Source of the DNA: JABDMH01 sp965223165
GTDB taxonomy: Bacteria > Bacteroidota > Bacteroidia > Chitinophagales > Saprospiraceae
DNA: 64,000 bases
Reading direction: 5' to 3'
Assembly (NCBI GenBank): GCA_965223165.1
Contig: CBDCVQ010000014.1
Location: 434,001 to 498,000 of the forward strand
Made by a program: the position numbers and the translations under genes. Below are positions 33,821-43,781 of the stretch, piece after piece (position 1 is the first letter of the stretch; every line of letters begins with the position of its first letter). The notes beneath the pieces were generated by a model. It searched no databases. It had not been told where the DNA came from and saw only the letters and a list, made by a program, of their open reading frames with translations.

Positions 33821-36349
33821 CTACAATTTGAGTACTCGTCCCAGCACCACACGACCATCAGAAAGCTCCAGGTACAGCACATAAACGCCCGCATGCGCAG
33901 GGGCAGAGATGTTGATCTGATTATTTGGTCCTTTCGACCATGCTACATTACGTCCGTGCACATCGACCAAGCGCACATTCCTTAGGTCCGCCTGACCCGG
34001 ATCCACATGTATGAAGTTATGGAACGGATTGGGCCAGACTTTAACCGAAGAGTGATTAGGGTCGCTGGTTGGCGTGGACGTCGAGACCACATGGTAGATC
34101 CTCACTGTGTCGCACAACCCCATGCCCATAATGGTGTCTTTTACCACGGTATCTCCCCTTATCTCGAGTCCGAGGAAGTAATGGCCGACGGCCACGGTCG
34201 TATCTATCTCCTTCACTACCCCGACACTCCTCATGGGTATGTCCAACCGCAGGGTGTCTTGCCGTTGATAGTCGACTAGGTGGATCACCTGATTGCTGAA
34301 AACAGAGCCACATCCTCCCCCCGGCAAAACGGAGAAACCGACGAAGAAGATCTCTCCAGGCTCGAACGATACGCCTGGCAAAGAGAAGTCAAGACTTCGA
34401 GAATTGTGAGCGCGAACATCTACCGGATGGCTGGCCCCTTCCAACATAAAAGTTGGGAGGATTGCCTGGCTCAGCTCGCTAAGAATTTGAAGGTCACGCA
34501 CGATCGAATCCGAATCGTTGCGCCAGGCTAGTTGGTATCTGACCCTCTCGCCACTTTGAAAAAACCGTGAGCTACCCGCGCTCGAATGGACCTGCCACTG
34601 CGGGGAGGTAGACGAGACCGCCTGCGTCGTAAGCACGCAATGATGGAGATCAGGCCGCAGTGATTCTGAAGCTTGATCAGGCGAAAAGATCGTCACGTCC
34701 AACGTCAGCTCGCCCATCACGGGCTCGTCTGAGCCGAGGGTCAATTGTCGCTCGTAAAATCCAAAGGGCTGGATCTGCCCGAGGTCGACCGTCCAGGTCG
34801 TGTCATCAATCGTTTGATCGGCCTCGTGGCACTTGAGGGGTGTCGATGCACGGACGATGATCTGTCCCGATGTCGGCAGACCGTAGTTCCAATATCTCAG
34901 ATATAGGGTGTTGGTATCCAGATCCTGCCAGAAAGGCAAGGAAGCACGCACCCCCAGCCCCGGTTCGTCTCCCAACTTGATTGTAAAATCCGCCTGAGTC
35001 TTGGGTTGGATGTCCGTGATTTCCTTGTCATGGTCATATCCGTATATACCTGTATTTAGCTGGAGGTCTCGGGGCCAACCATACTGTACAAACTCGAAGT
35101 CAGCCCTATCACTGCTAAAGGAAAGACTCCATCCGGGAGGGCTAAAAATCCAATGCTTGAAAAAGCGATCATCGACCGGTGGTTGCTCCAACGTGTGTAG
35201 ACTGACGTACATATTGCTGGCGGCGAAATATTTGCTGGGGTCGTAGTTCACGAGGTGGGTAAAAATGCCCAAGTCATCATCCCGTGTCAAACTGACTAAA
35301 AACTCTCCGCTGCCTCTCTGCACCTTTAGATAATTGGCATGAAGTCGGAAGTCCCCACAATGAGGCCATCGTATCCATGGAAACTCCAAACGATGATATT
35401 GGCAGTTAATCTGGCCGGGGCTAAGCACAAAAAATGAGGTTTGCTCCTCCCAATCCTTCGGATCCAGGTACGAACCCAAACAGCTGTAAATCAGCGTGTC
35501 TTCCACCTCTAAGATGGTGAAGTTTCCGATGGACTGGATGCTGTAGTCATAGAAGCAATCAAAAAAATTCTGTTCCGTTTGATTGACCACTTTCAAGGTG
35601 GAGTCTAGCGTAGTGATGCCTACATGTAGGCCATTTCCGGAAGAAGGGTCCCTGACACTCGTACCCATTACGGTGAAGAAATCATCTTGTCCCTGATGAA
35701 TCTCCATATCGCCCTCGCCGTTGTAGATCTCCAATTGCGTTTGCCCGTTGACGTTTCCTTCAAGATCTAACTGGGTAAAGAAAACTTGGCTGGTCACCCA
35801 ATCAAAAGGAGCCGCCACGATGCCGTCTTTGGCCAAAAAAAGCTGGCGATTACTGCCCTTAGACCAATTGATCGACGGCTCAAAATCAGCAGTCCAAATG
35901 ATTTCTCCCTTCCGATTCATCCGATAGAGATATGAACGAGTGCCGGTACCCAGGCCAAGAACAAATTCATCGTCATTTATTTCCAGTACGTCAAAATGGT
36001 ACCCTTTAGGTTGAAGCTCTTTCTTCCATTTGAGGACACCGTATCGGTCGCGGCAGGTCACTATAGTTTTCCCCTCCGAGCCATAGGCCCCGATCAAGTC
36101 TCCGGAAGCAAACATACTGTACAATGTCTCCGAAGAGTCAATGACCATCCATTCTATCTGCTCGTCCTTATTGAGTTTGATTTTGTAAGGCACTCCGTCA
36201 AGCGTGCGGACCGCCATGATGTTGCCCCGGTACGCTTGGGTCATGAAATCAAAGCAATTCTCCTGGCCAAAAGGAGCGATCTTCACCAGATCTTGTGCTT
36301 GGGCAAAAAGGTAAAGGCCGATCGAAATTAGGGTGTATACATATTTCAT
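33821..36349 (-). CDS. T9SS-sorted protein with DUF7619-like region
   Basis: A large secreted protein of about 840 residues, start taken at ATG 36349 so that the leader reads MKYVYTLISIGLYLFAQAQ. The first 370 residues look like a beta-propeller of WD/quinoprotein type. Residues about 480-700 (IQPFGFYERQLTLGSDEP, YQLAWRNDSDSIVRDLQILS, FEPGEIFFVGFSVLPGGGC) resemble the DUF7619 region found in Bacteroidota T9SS proteins. The C-terminus KVWPNPFHNFIHVDPG to VLGRVLKL is a type A sorting domain. Probably surface-bound or released; function is unknown. Confidence 0.85.
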   Translation of the reverse strand: MKYVYTLISIGLYLFAQAQDLVKIAPFGQENCFDFMTQAYRGNIMAVRTLDGVPYKIKLNKDEQIEWMVIDSSETLYSMFASGDLIGAYGSEGKTIVTCRDRYGVLKWKKELQPKGYHFDVLEINDDEFVLGLGTGTRSYLYRMNRKGEIIWTADFEPSINWSKGSNRQLFLAKDGIVAAPFDWVTSQVFFTQLDLEGNVNGQTQLEIYNGEGDMEIHQGQDDFFTVMGTSVRDPSSGNGLHVGITTLDSTLKVVNQTEQNFFDCFYDYSIQSIGNFTILEVEDTLIYSCLGSYLDPKDWEEQTSFFVLSPGQINCQYHRLEFPWIRWPHCGDFRLHANYLKVQRGSGEFLVSLTRDDDLGIFTHLVNYDPSKYFAASNMYVSLHTLEQPPVDDRFFKHWIFSPPGWSLSFSSDRADFEFVQYGWPRDLQLNTGIYGYDHDKEITDIQPKTQADFTIKLGDEPGLGVRASLPFWQDLDTNTLYLRYWNYGLPTSGQIIVRASTPLKCHEADQTIDDTTWTVDLGQIQPFGFYERQLTLGSDEPVMGELTLDVTIFSPDQASESLRPDLHHCVLTTQAVSSTSPQWQVHSSAGSSRFFQSGERVRYQLAWRNDSDSIVRDLQILSELSQAILPTFMLEGASHPVDVRAHNSRSLDFSLPGVSFEPGEIFFVGFSVLPGGGCGSVFSNQVIHLVDYQRQDTLRLDIPMRSVGVVKEIDTTVAVGHYFLGLEIRGDTVVKDTIMGMGLCDTVRIYHVVSTSTPTSDPNHSSVKVWPNPFHNFIHVDPGQADLRNVRLVDVHGRNVAWSKGPNNQINISAPAHAGVYVLYLELSDGRVVLGRVLKL

Positions 36350-36828
36350 TTGTGGCAATATTACAGCGACAGACTAGCCCGAAGCTGGTTGATATATAAG
36401 GTGATCCTGTGATACCGTTGGGATCATGCATCCGCAAAGCCACCTGCTTAAGCATCTTGAGCACCTCTTCTACCCTTTTGCAAAAATGGGTCCAGATGTA
36501 GTATACATATCGTTAAGGAGTCGTTGTACGACCCATCGTCGAACTCAATGTTTGATTATAGCATCTGCAGGCGTAACCTGACCGGGCGTTTTTGTGGCGT
36601 CCAGCTGACACTTCCTACTCGCAAGCCACCAAAATAGAATCAGTTGGACCATAGGCTCTTTTTCGGTTTTACTAGAGAATGGCAAAGTCCGCCAGGCAGC
36701 TCTTTGTCGTATTATTTCTACTTAACCTGGAGGAGTTGATGCTTGTCCGTGAAAGTTGCAAATCTGATATTGCGCCGATACACCTTATCACAACCATTTA
36801 AATACAAAAATGACCTATCAAGAAAAAC

Positions 36829-37059
36829 TTGTAGCGCTTCGCATTAAATCTTGTGGTTAATTCTAATGTCTTTGGTCCGCATACTTCGTTGCAAAGCCTC
36901 GCCATAGCTACGGCTATGTCTAGCCACCCACCCGCTTTCGCGGTTCCCTCACTTCTCGCATTGTCATGCTCGACTCTACGAGATCGTTCGGTCATGCCTC
37001 GTCTGCGAACAAAATCCTATTAGAATTATTCAACATATCTAATGCGAAACTCTACTAGC
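36829..37059. mobile_element. MITE-like element, about 230 bp
   Basis: Terminal inverted repeats of about 37 bases: left CGCTTCGCATTAAATCTTG...TTCTAAT (36833-36869), right, read from its end, AGAGTTTCGCATTAGATATG...ATTCTAAT (37059-37020). The interior has no gene; it carries CGTTGCAAAGCCTCGCCATA and GCTACGGCTATG, intergenic words I associate with Bacteroidota. A frame through the interior (36798-36995) is not a gene. Solo versions with no interior occur at 11063-11116 and 56391-56446. The 36359-36828 bases upstream hold nothing recognised. Confidence 0.7.
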
Positions 37060-37102
37060 ATATGCAGAAGAATCCTTTCAGGCCATATGTCAGGGAGCAT
37101 CG

Positions 37103-37633
37103 ATGGCTGCCGTACAAGAAACGCTTAGGGAAAGGAAGCTTTACGAACACGAAATCGGGCAAGTAACCCAATCGCTGCGAAAGAAGACGACGGACAAGTG
37201 GGGAGAAATCATGCAAGGGGCACTGCTCCGTGGCACAGACACGGAGAAGACCGACATAGGCCAACTGCATCCTAGTGTCATCGATTGGATAAGGGAGGAT
37301 CAAATAGAAGAAATCAAGAGAAAAACCTAGCGGCAGATCAAAGCCCTGGTTCGCTCCAAGGCCTCCGATGACGAGATCATCCAAAGTGCCGCCAACGCTC
37401 ACTTTGACCGAGAAGATGTATCCAATTACTTGGAAAAGGTGCGCAGCAGCGAGAAGACCGAAAAGAAGTCTAGGCGGACGGAATTTCTGCTCGTCGGAGC
37501 TCTATCTCTGGCGGTGGGCGTAGGACTCACCCTCTTCAGCTTAAACAATCCCATTGGCAGCCGGTCGGGTATCTTTTACGGCCTGATCCTGTTCGGGATA
37601 ATAACATTGTTTCGTGGTCTGACCCTCGAATAG
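37103..37633 (+). pseudogene. Small membrane protein gene broken by an in-frame TAG
   Basis: Reading from ATG 37103, one frame runs to 37327, is stopped by TAG at 37328-37330, and continues in the same frame to a stop at 37631. Without the TAG it would give about 176 residues: a charged helical N-terminus (RERKLYEHEIGQVTQSLRKK), QIKALVRSKASDDEIIQSAA, EKTEKKSRRTE, then two membrane segments LLVGALSLAVGVGLTLFSL and GIFYGLILFGIITLF. The coding style continues across the stop, so it is a recent nonsense mutation, a sequencing error, or readthrough. Not a recognised family. Confidence 0.6.
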
Positions 37634-37819
37634 GGGTCTGGAAAACTCCCACCTTTGCAGGCAAATGAGGCCATTGTGGCAAAAAAAGTACATCAAAGAT
37701 CAAAATCCCAGGAGCCCAAGGTCCACATTTTCGCTAGGTTGCCCCTGCTGAGTGGGGTATTCAGGATATTTAACTGCAATGGCCCGCTGGGTTGATTGAC
37801 AAGTTGAATATCTGGAGAT

Positions 37820-40711
37820 ATGTGTAAAAATCTATGGCTCTTGCTGTTCCTGGTCGGGGGCACGCTGACTCCCTCGTTTGCTCAACCTCAGGCTGGCCCT
37901 TGGATGGACCTACTGGAGGACAATGGTAAGAAACACTGGCGCAGCAGCCATGCGAATGGTTTTCCCCCTCAAGGATGGCATGTTGAGCAAGGCACGCTTA
38001 TAGTCAATGGCCGGCCCGGGGCAATACGAGGCGGATCACTGGTGACCAAACACTCCTTTGCCAGTTTCGAACTCGCCTTTGAGTTCAACTTTAGCAAGGG
38101 TGCCAATAGCGGCATCAAGTATCTACTAAAGCAGTACCCCGACGGCGCCTGGCTTGGTTGCGAATATCAGATCATCGATGATTTTGAGAATAAGGACGTC
38201 GCAGAGGATCCGGATGGACGAAGAAAGACGGCCGGCCTCTACGAATTATTTGAAGCGCAGAATCCGGTGCTCCAGCCACATGGTCAGTGGAACACCGGGA
38301 AAATCATCGTATCCGGACCCGTCATCGAGCATTGGCTCAATGGCACCAAGGTCTTTACCTGCGATCGCACCAGTACAGCCTTCCTGAAGGCCAAGTTTGG
38401 CAGTAAGTTTCGCTCGCTCGCTGATTTTGGCCGCGTAGAAAGGGGGCCTTTGATGCTGCAAGATCATGGGGATCAGGTATCCTTCAGAAACGTCCGTATT
38501 CGTGAGCTCGTACAACCTTATGAGGCCCAACCTGTCCATCAGGATGAGGCTTTCACCCAAGATTATGCGATCAAATATCCGTATGAGGACGAGAACGGTC
38601 AGGCACGGCGCATAGCCTGCGATCGCAATGGCCGGGTCCAAGTCTTGACCACCACGGATCTGCTGAGTCCCACCGATGGACAGTTTCAATACCCGGGCCG
38701 CCTCATGCCGGATCGACGCTACCAGGCCATGGCCAAGAAGCAGATCCGAGATATGGCCACATACCAGGGCGAATTTGTCTATCTGGATGAAACGGCCGTG
38801 TTCAGCAATGCCTTTGCCGGTCAGCTGTACCTCAAACACAATCTGCCCAGCGCCAATCGACTATGTGTGGGAGCCAACGCCTTTCTCGTCAGTGACGGCC
38901 ACGTACATACACTCATGAACGACACCGGCGAGCAATGGACTGCAAAAACACCTGCCGGCCATCTGAGGGACGTGATCTTTGATGCAGATCGAAACTGTTT
39001 CTGGCTAGCCGCTGGTGACGGGGTGTATCAGCTCTCCCAGGAAGGCGGTCGACTGGAGAAGTTACTTAGCCAGCGCAACATCACCTGCCTGACGCTGCAC
39101 GACGGGCTGCTGGCGATAGGCACCCACCAAGGCTACGGGATCGTGGACCCATCGTCACCTGTCCTGAAGGATGTACATACGGACCTGCCGCATGCGGTCA
39201 TCACCACCATATCCAGCATAGGAGGTCAATTGTGGATGGGTGGACCGGAAGGAGCCTTCTGCGAGACCAGCGCTGGAAAATTCAACTACTATCGCGGCAA
39301 ACGATGGTTGCCTGGCAATGCTGTGCAGGCCATCGTCACCGGCTCCGAGGACGAGGTCCTGGTCCTGACCGATCAGGGATTGGCCAAGATCCGCTTTGAG
39401 CAAATGACCCTCCATGACAAGGCCCTGTTTTATGAAAAGCAGGTCAGAGATCGACACATCAGATACGGTCTCTATAGTGACGTGACGGCCATCGCAGACG
39501 GCGACTTGTCTACTGCCGTGATGCGACCGCATGACAGCGACAATCTCTGGTCAGGTATGTACCTGGTCAGTCAGCTGTTTCGCTACCTGGTCACGGGTGA
39601 TGCCGTGGCCAAGGCCAATTGCATCGAGACCTTTGAGGCCATGGAGCGACTGCACCTTATGAATGATATCACAGGCCTCTTTGGGCGATCGTTTGAACGC
39701 ACCGGCATACAGGAACATCGCATCGAATATCGACGCTATGCCGAAACGTACTGGTATCCGGGTTATGATTCTACCGTCAGCTGGATCAAGTATGATGATG
39801 AATGGGACTGGCGCGGATCAGCCAGCAGCGACCAGACGGTGGGACAGGTGTTTGCACTTAGTCTTTTTGCAGAGTATATGGACGAGGAGCCCTACCGTCA
39901 GCGCGCCGTCGACCGACTCACAGAGTTGATGTCTTATATCGTGGAAAACGATTTTAATCTCATTGACTTTAATGGTAAGCCCACACTATGGGGGCGGTGG
40001 AATCCAGATTATGTCAATCGTTTTCAAACCATGGTCGGTGACCGCAAAGTGTGCTCCTCCAACATCATCGCATTTATCCAGGCCGCTTACCACTTCTCTG
40101 GTGACGAAAAATTTAAAGCAGCGGCAGAATATCTCATGCGGGAGCACGGATATTTGGAAAACCTGATGCGCCCGATGCGTGAGATTGGGCGAGTAGGGGA
40201 CGAAGCGGATGCCTGGAGCAAAATGCTCTCCAATGGCTGGAATCATTCCGATGACGAGATGTATTTTCTGGCCTATTGGTGCCTCTATCCATATGCACTC
40301 AATGAAGAATTGCGTACCAATTTTGGCGAAGCCATCCGAGATCACTGGGATATTGAGCGGCCAGAAAAAGACGCCCTTTGGAATTTTTGCTATGCGATGA
40401 CGGGTGCCAAAAACTTTGATCTCGAAGAATCCATCTGGCATTTGCAAGAATTTCCCCTGGACATGATCCAATGGGAGACCAAGAATAGTCATCGAAAAGA
40501 CCTGGACTTCCTACCGGAAAATTTCCGCGAGCAGACGACAGCCACCATATTACCCCCAGACGAGCGACCCGACCTAAAGCACAACCGCAACATTTTTCAA
40601 CTCGATCGACCCGATCGCAAGAGCGAATTAGGGGCTGGTGACACCTTTCTCCTGCCCTACTGGATGGGCCGATTTTTAGGGGTAATCAGTGAGCCCATCC
40701 CATCCGAATAA
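37820..40711 (+). CDS. DUF1080-propeller-alpha/alpha fusion glycosidase
   Basis: A 963-residue secreted protein (leader LWLLLFLVGGTLTPSFAQ). About residues 27-235 are a DUF1080 (3-keto-disaccharide hydrolase) domain: WHVEQGTLIVNG, FELAFEFNFSKGANSGIKY and FRNVRIREL. About 250-530 form a beta-propeller similar to two-component-regulator propellers (WMGGPEGAF, YYRGKRWLP, VLVLTDQGLAKI). About 540-960 is mainly alpha-helical with DNLWSGMYLVSQLFRYLVTG, NDITGLFGRSFER and WGRWNPDYV, like an alpha/alpha-barrel glycoside hydrolase. DUF1080 enzymes cleave 3-keto glycosides, products of GMC dehydrogenases like that at 28.9 kb. Operon with the DUF4838 gene 6 bases on. Confidence 0.85.
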   Translation: MCKNLWLLLFLVGGTLTPSFAQPQAGPWMDLLEDNGKKHWRSSHANGFPPQGWHVEQGTLIVNGRPGAIRGGSLVTKHSFASFELAFEFNFSKGANSGIKYLLKQYPDGAWLGCEYQIIDDFENKDVAEDPDGRRKTAGLYELFEAQNPVLQPHGQWNTGKIIVSGPVIEHWLNGTKVFTCDRTSTAFLKAKFGSKFRSLADFGRVERGPLMLQDHGDQVSFRNVRIRELVQPYEAQPVHQDEAFTQDYAIKYPYEDENGQARRIACDRNGRVQVLTTTDLLSPTDGQFQYPGRLMPDRRYQAMAKKQIRDMATYQGEFVYLDETAVFSNAFAGQLYLKHNLPSANRLCVGANAFLVSDGHVHTLMNDTGEQWTAKTPAGHLRDVIFDADRNCFWLAAGDGVYQLSQEGGRLEKLLSQRNITCLTLHDGLLAIGTHQGYGIVDPSSPVLKDVHTDLPHAVITTISSIGGQLWMGGPEGAFCETSAGKFNYYRGKRWLPGNAVQAIVTGSEDEVLVLTDQGLAKIRFEQMTLHDKALFYEKQVRDRHIRYGLYSDVTAIADGDLSTAVMRPHDSDNLWSGMYLVSQLFRYLVTGDAVAKANCIETFEAMERLHLMNDITGLFGRSFERTGIQEHRIEYRRYAETYWYPGYDSTVSWIKYDDEWDWRGSASSDQTVGQVFALSLFAEYMDEEPYRQRAVDRLTELMSYIVENDFNLIDFNGKPTLWGRWNPDYVNRFQTMVGDRKVCSSNIIAFIQAAYHFSGDEKFKAAAEYLMREHGYLENLMRPMREIGRVGDEADAWSKMLSNGWNHSDDEMYFLAYWCLYPYALNEELRTNFGEAIRDHWDIERPEKDALWNFCYAMTGAKNFDLEESIWHLQEFPLDMIQWETKNSHRKDLDFLPENFREQTTATILPPDERPDLKHNRNIFQLDRPDRKSELGAGDTFLLPYWMGRFLGVISEPIPSE

Positions 40712-40717
40712 TTACGC

Positions 40718-43354
40718 ATGTCCTCACCGTCAATTCGTCCTGTCAGATGGATAAATAAAAAGCTCGGCGCTGTCCTCGTGTTTTTATGTCTAGTCGGAGC
40801 AGAATCAGCCGGGCAAACACATTTGCAGACCGCCACTGTCATTATCGGTGCGCAAGCCTCCCCCGTGGAGAAAAAGGTCGGGCATTTGCTCCGCGACCGG
40901 CTGGCCGAGTGGCCTTCCGTTGATGCCACCCTGCAAGTCTCCGATAGCGAGCCCGGGGCATCGGCAGCGCAGATGAACATCTACCTGGGCAAGACTACCA
41001 CCCACCGTCTGCTCAGCGAAGCGCTTGAGCAGCGTCGGATCGCTGCACCTACCCGCACGAATCCGGGGCCGGAGGGTTTTGTGATACATAGCCACGGCAC
41101 CCAGATCTTCGCGGCTGGCACGGACGATCGAGGCTGCCTTTATGCGGTGGGAGAATTGCTGCGACAACTGGACTTTACTGATCAAGGCATCCGTGTACCA
41201 CACATCCGTGGACTCCGCACGGCTCCTGCCTTTGAGATTCGGGGCACCCAATTTGGGCAGAGCCGAGTGGCCAGACAGTTGGCCAAGGTACGACCCTGGA
41301 CTACGGAGGAAACAGCACGTGTCATTCTGGACTACGCCTTAGCCGGAGCCAACATATTTTCGGTGGATAAAGGGCCGTGGTTTGATTTTGTAAAGTCCTA
41401 CGGTCTGATGACCCAAGGACGATTTGGCGCCAACGCTGCGCCGGAAATTGATAACCCTTCCTGGGAAGCATCGGAATCCATTGGGCGAAAAGGTTACCTC
41501 TGCCTCTCCGTTCCAGACGCCCACAGCTATATGCTGGAAAAATGTGAAAACTATTTTCGTGACAGCCCCTCTTTTGACCTGATAAAATTTCACGGCGGGG
41601 ATGGTGGTGGTTGCGAATGTGACCGATGCGATCCGTATGGACTGACCTTTATCCGTACCGTGGAGAAAATGGCCGAAATCATCCACAAATATCATCCGGA
41701 CACCCGTATTTATTTTACCAATCAAAAATTCGACAATGCCGATGACCAGGCGATTTTCGACTATCTGAATGAACACCCCAGAGATTGGCTTTGGGCATGG
41801 GGCTACGGACCCGGTTCGGATGCCACGACCTGGCAGCCCGGCCATCGACAGACGCACCGGATGGATCTCTTTACCTACCCGGGACATGGGCCATATGGCT
41901 TGTACCCCCGAGAGATTTTACATCAACTGCCTCCGCAGCAACAATTAATTTTCTACAACGAGATTACCCATTGGAAATATTCGCAGCATGGGTACATCCA
42001 AATGTATCCACGCGCGGACAAGAACGGTGATTTACCACCGCTAGCCAGTCACGACATCTACGAGCGCAGACCCGATCAGGCCATGACCATGGTCTACAAT
42101 CGTCTTACCTTCTTTGCCTGGCCCCGATATTATCATCGCGTATTTAATGATCTACTGCGCTACGGCATTGGGGACATCACCCACTCCAGCGGCCACCACG
42201 ATCACTTTAATCAATGGATGTGGCAACGTCTCTTGTGGTCACCTCGCATGACTGTCGAACAGGTAGTACAGGAATATTGTCGCGCCTGGTTTGGCCAAGA
42301 TGCGGCCAAAGATATGGCAGCCGCAATATTCCAACTGGAAAGGAATCTGGAGGAAATACCGGACACCTCTATTGCCGGCAAAAGCGGAATACCGAAATAT
42401 TATCGGCTGGTGCAGGAAGCGGGAGCCAAGATGGACCCGGCCTGGCGACAGGGCAACTGGTTGTACACGATGTATCTACAAAAGGGCGCTTTGGACCGCT
42501 ACGTCCAACTGGCGGTGATACAGCAGGAGCAGCTCCAGGCTTCGATTGAGGAGCAAGCGCAAAATATGCTGGATGCTACCTGGGAACCCGAGATCGTCCG
42601 CGCCATGCTGGGCCGCATCAAGGAATTGCAGCCCACCTCAGCTATGCTTAAGCTTCAGGCAGAGGCGGACTCTTTGGGGATGTTGAGCAATCGACTCTTT
42701 GGTATGCGCAACGACGGACTCTACCATCTGACACATGATTTTGTCGGATTGGGTTGGACGAAGCGACAATTGGAGCGTTGTCTGTCTGCCAATCCAGACC
42801 AGCGACGGGAGCTGCTATCCATGATCGCGGATTATGATCATCCCGGGGAGGGTGGCTTCTACGATAATCTCGGCACGGGTAATGACTGCCCGCATGTGAT
42901 ACATGGCTATCCCTACGACCACGGTCAGCCCTATGTGAGCAATATGCTCTCTGAGGCCAACCGGCCCAGTCAACGATCGATGCACTTCACGCAGGATGAA
43001 GCACAGGGTGTGACTCTCCAATACGATGACCTCAGCACCACCGCACCGTATCGTGTCCGCTTTACCCTTGTCCGACCCTGGTATCAGGCCCGCTACGCAG
43101 AGCGGATGAACCAGCATGCTCAGGCCATCTATGCCGACGATCGACTACTGGATAGCGCCGTCGAACTACCGCTCCAGATGAGTGATTTTTTCACCTATGA
43201 CATCCCCCCGGAACTCACGGCGGACGGCGAGCTCACCATTCGCTTGGCAAAGGCAGCGGACGTAGCCGCTGGAGATCGCGTGTCGGTCGAACAATGGCGC
43301 AACAGTGGGGGCTGGGGGACACTGGTGTCCGAGGTATGGCTGATGAAAAAGTAG
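40718..43354 (+). CDS. DUF4838 / alpha-glucuronidase-like secreted protein
   Basis: An 878-residue secreted protein with N-terminal membrane leader (LGAVLVFLCLVGAESAGQ). About 40-170 resemble the alpha-glucuronidase or hexosaminidase N-terminal domain (VIIGAQASPVEKKVGHLL, GPEGFVIHSHGTQIFAAG, GCLYAVGELLRQL). The TIM-barrel-like centre is DUF4838: KFHGGDGGGCECDRCD with its Cys pair, then FTNQKFDNAD. The C-terminus is a beta-sandwich with DGELTIRLAKAADVAAGDR. A glycosidase acting on uronic-acid-bearing glycans is plausible, but the catalytic residues are not assignable by eye. A decayed copy of the last 118 bases of the gene lies at 51659-51775. Operon with the fusion glycosidase. Confidence 0.82.
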   Translation: MSSPSIRPVRWINKKLGAVLVFLCLVGAESAGQTHLQTATVIIGAQASPVEKKVGHLLRDRLAEWPSVDATLQVSDSEPGASAAQMNIYLGKTTTHRLLSEALEQRRIAAPTRTNPGPEGFVIHSHGTQIFAAGTDDRGCLYAVGELLRQLDFTDQGIRVPHIRGLRTAPAFEIRGTQFGQSRVARQLAKVRPWTTEETARVILDYALAGANIFSVDKGPWFDFVKSYGLMTQGRFGANAAPEIDNPSWEASESIGRKGYLCLSVPDAHSYMLEKCENYFRDSPSFDLIKFHGGDGGGCECDRCDPYGLTFIRTVEKMAEIIHKYHPDTRIYFTNQKFDNADDQAIFDYLNEHPRDWLWAWGYGPGSDATTWQPGHRQTHRMDLFTYPGHGPYGLYPREILHQLPPQQQLIFYNEITHWKYSQHGYIQMYPRADKNGDLPPLASHDIYERRPDQAMTMVYNRLTFFAWPRYYHRVFNDLLRYGIGDITHSSGHHDHFNQWMWQRLLWSPRMTVEQVVQEYCRAWFGQDAAKDMAAAIFQLERNLEEIPDTSIAGKSGIPKYYRLVQEAGAKMDPAWRQGNWLYTMYLQKGALDRYVQLAVIQQEQLQASIEEQAQNMLDATWEPEIVRAMLGRIKELQPTSAMLKLQAEADSLGMLSNRLFGMRNDGLYHLTHDFVGLGWTKRQLERCLSANPDQRRELLSMIADYDHPGEGGFYDNLGTGNDCPHVIHGYPYDHGQPYVSNMLSEANRPSQRSMHFTQDEAQGVTLQYDDLSTTAPYRVRFTLVRPWYQARYAERMNQHAQAIYADDRLLDSAVELPLQMSDFFTYDIPPELTADGELTIRLAKAADVAAGDRVSVEQWRNSGGWGTLVSEVWLMKK

Positions 43355-43719
43355 GCAGGGAATGCGGTACAGCATACCGTTTCACCAGCAGTCTAAGTCA
43401 TATCGCACAGAGCCACTCTGAAAATTCTGCCCGACTTCGCCTCGAATAGCCAACTGTAGGAAAGGTTAGGCTGGATCAGGGAGCGCTCTTACCGCAATCT
43501 CATCTGAATGCTCCGTCTACCGTGGACGATATCAGTGCGTAGATTGAAGTATAGAGCTGGCCATCATGGTCCCTCCATCGCAAAGGACACCAGAATAGCG
43601 TTGCCTTGATATCCTAGGGGTCGCGTAACCATGTCGCTACTCTTTGACGCATTACGTCGTCGGCTCTACTGACAGGCCTAGCACCCTTCTGCCCGTCTGA
43701 CACCTCCAAGAATCGAAAA

Positions 43720-43746
43720 GGAGGAGATTGCAGAACAAGCTCCTCC
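43720..43746 (-). terminator. Terminator-like hairpin after the first giant gene
   Basis: GGAGGAG/CTCCTCC arms of 7 bp with a 13-base loop; on the minus strand the stem is followed by TTTTC. It lies 36 bases past the stop of the giant gene. The rest of 43355-43781 has no gene. Confidence 0.5.
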
Positions 43747-43781
43747 ATGGATTCCTTACTACAGCCTCGTCGTGATCGCTG

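Noticed and set aside
36798..36995. A 65-codon minus-strand frame with many Arg and Glu
   Set aside because: It is inside the MITE-like element, and its sequence follows the element's intergenic words, so it is repeat sequence and not a gene.
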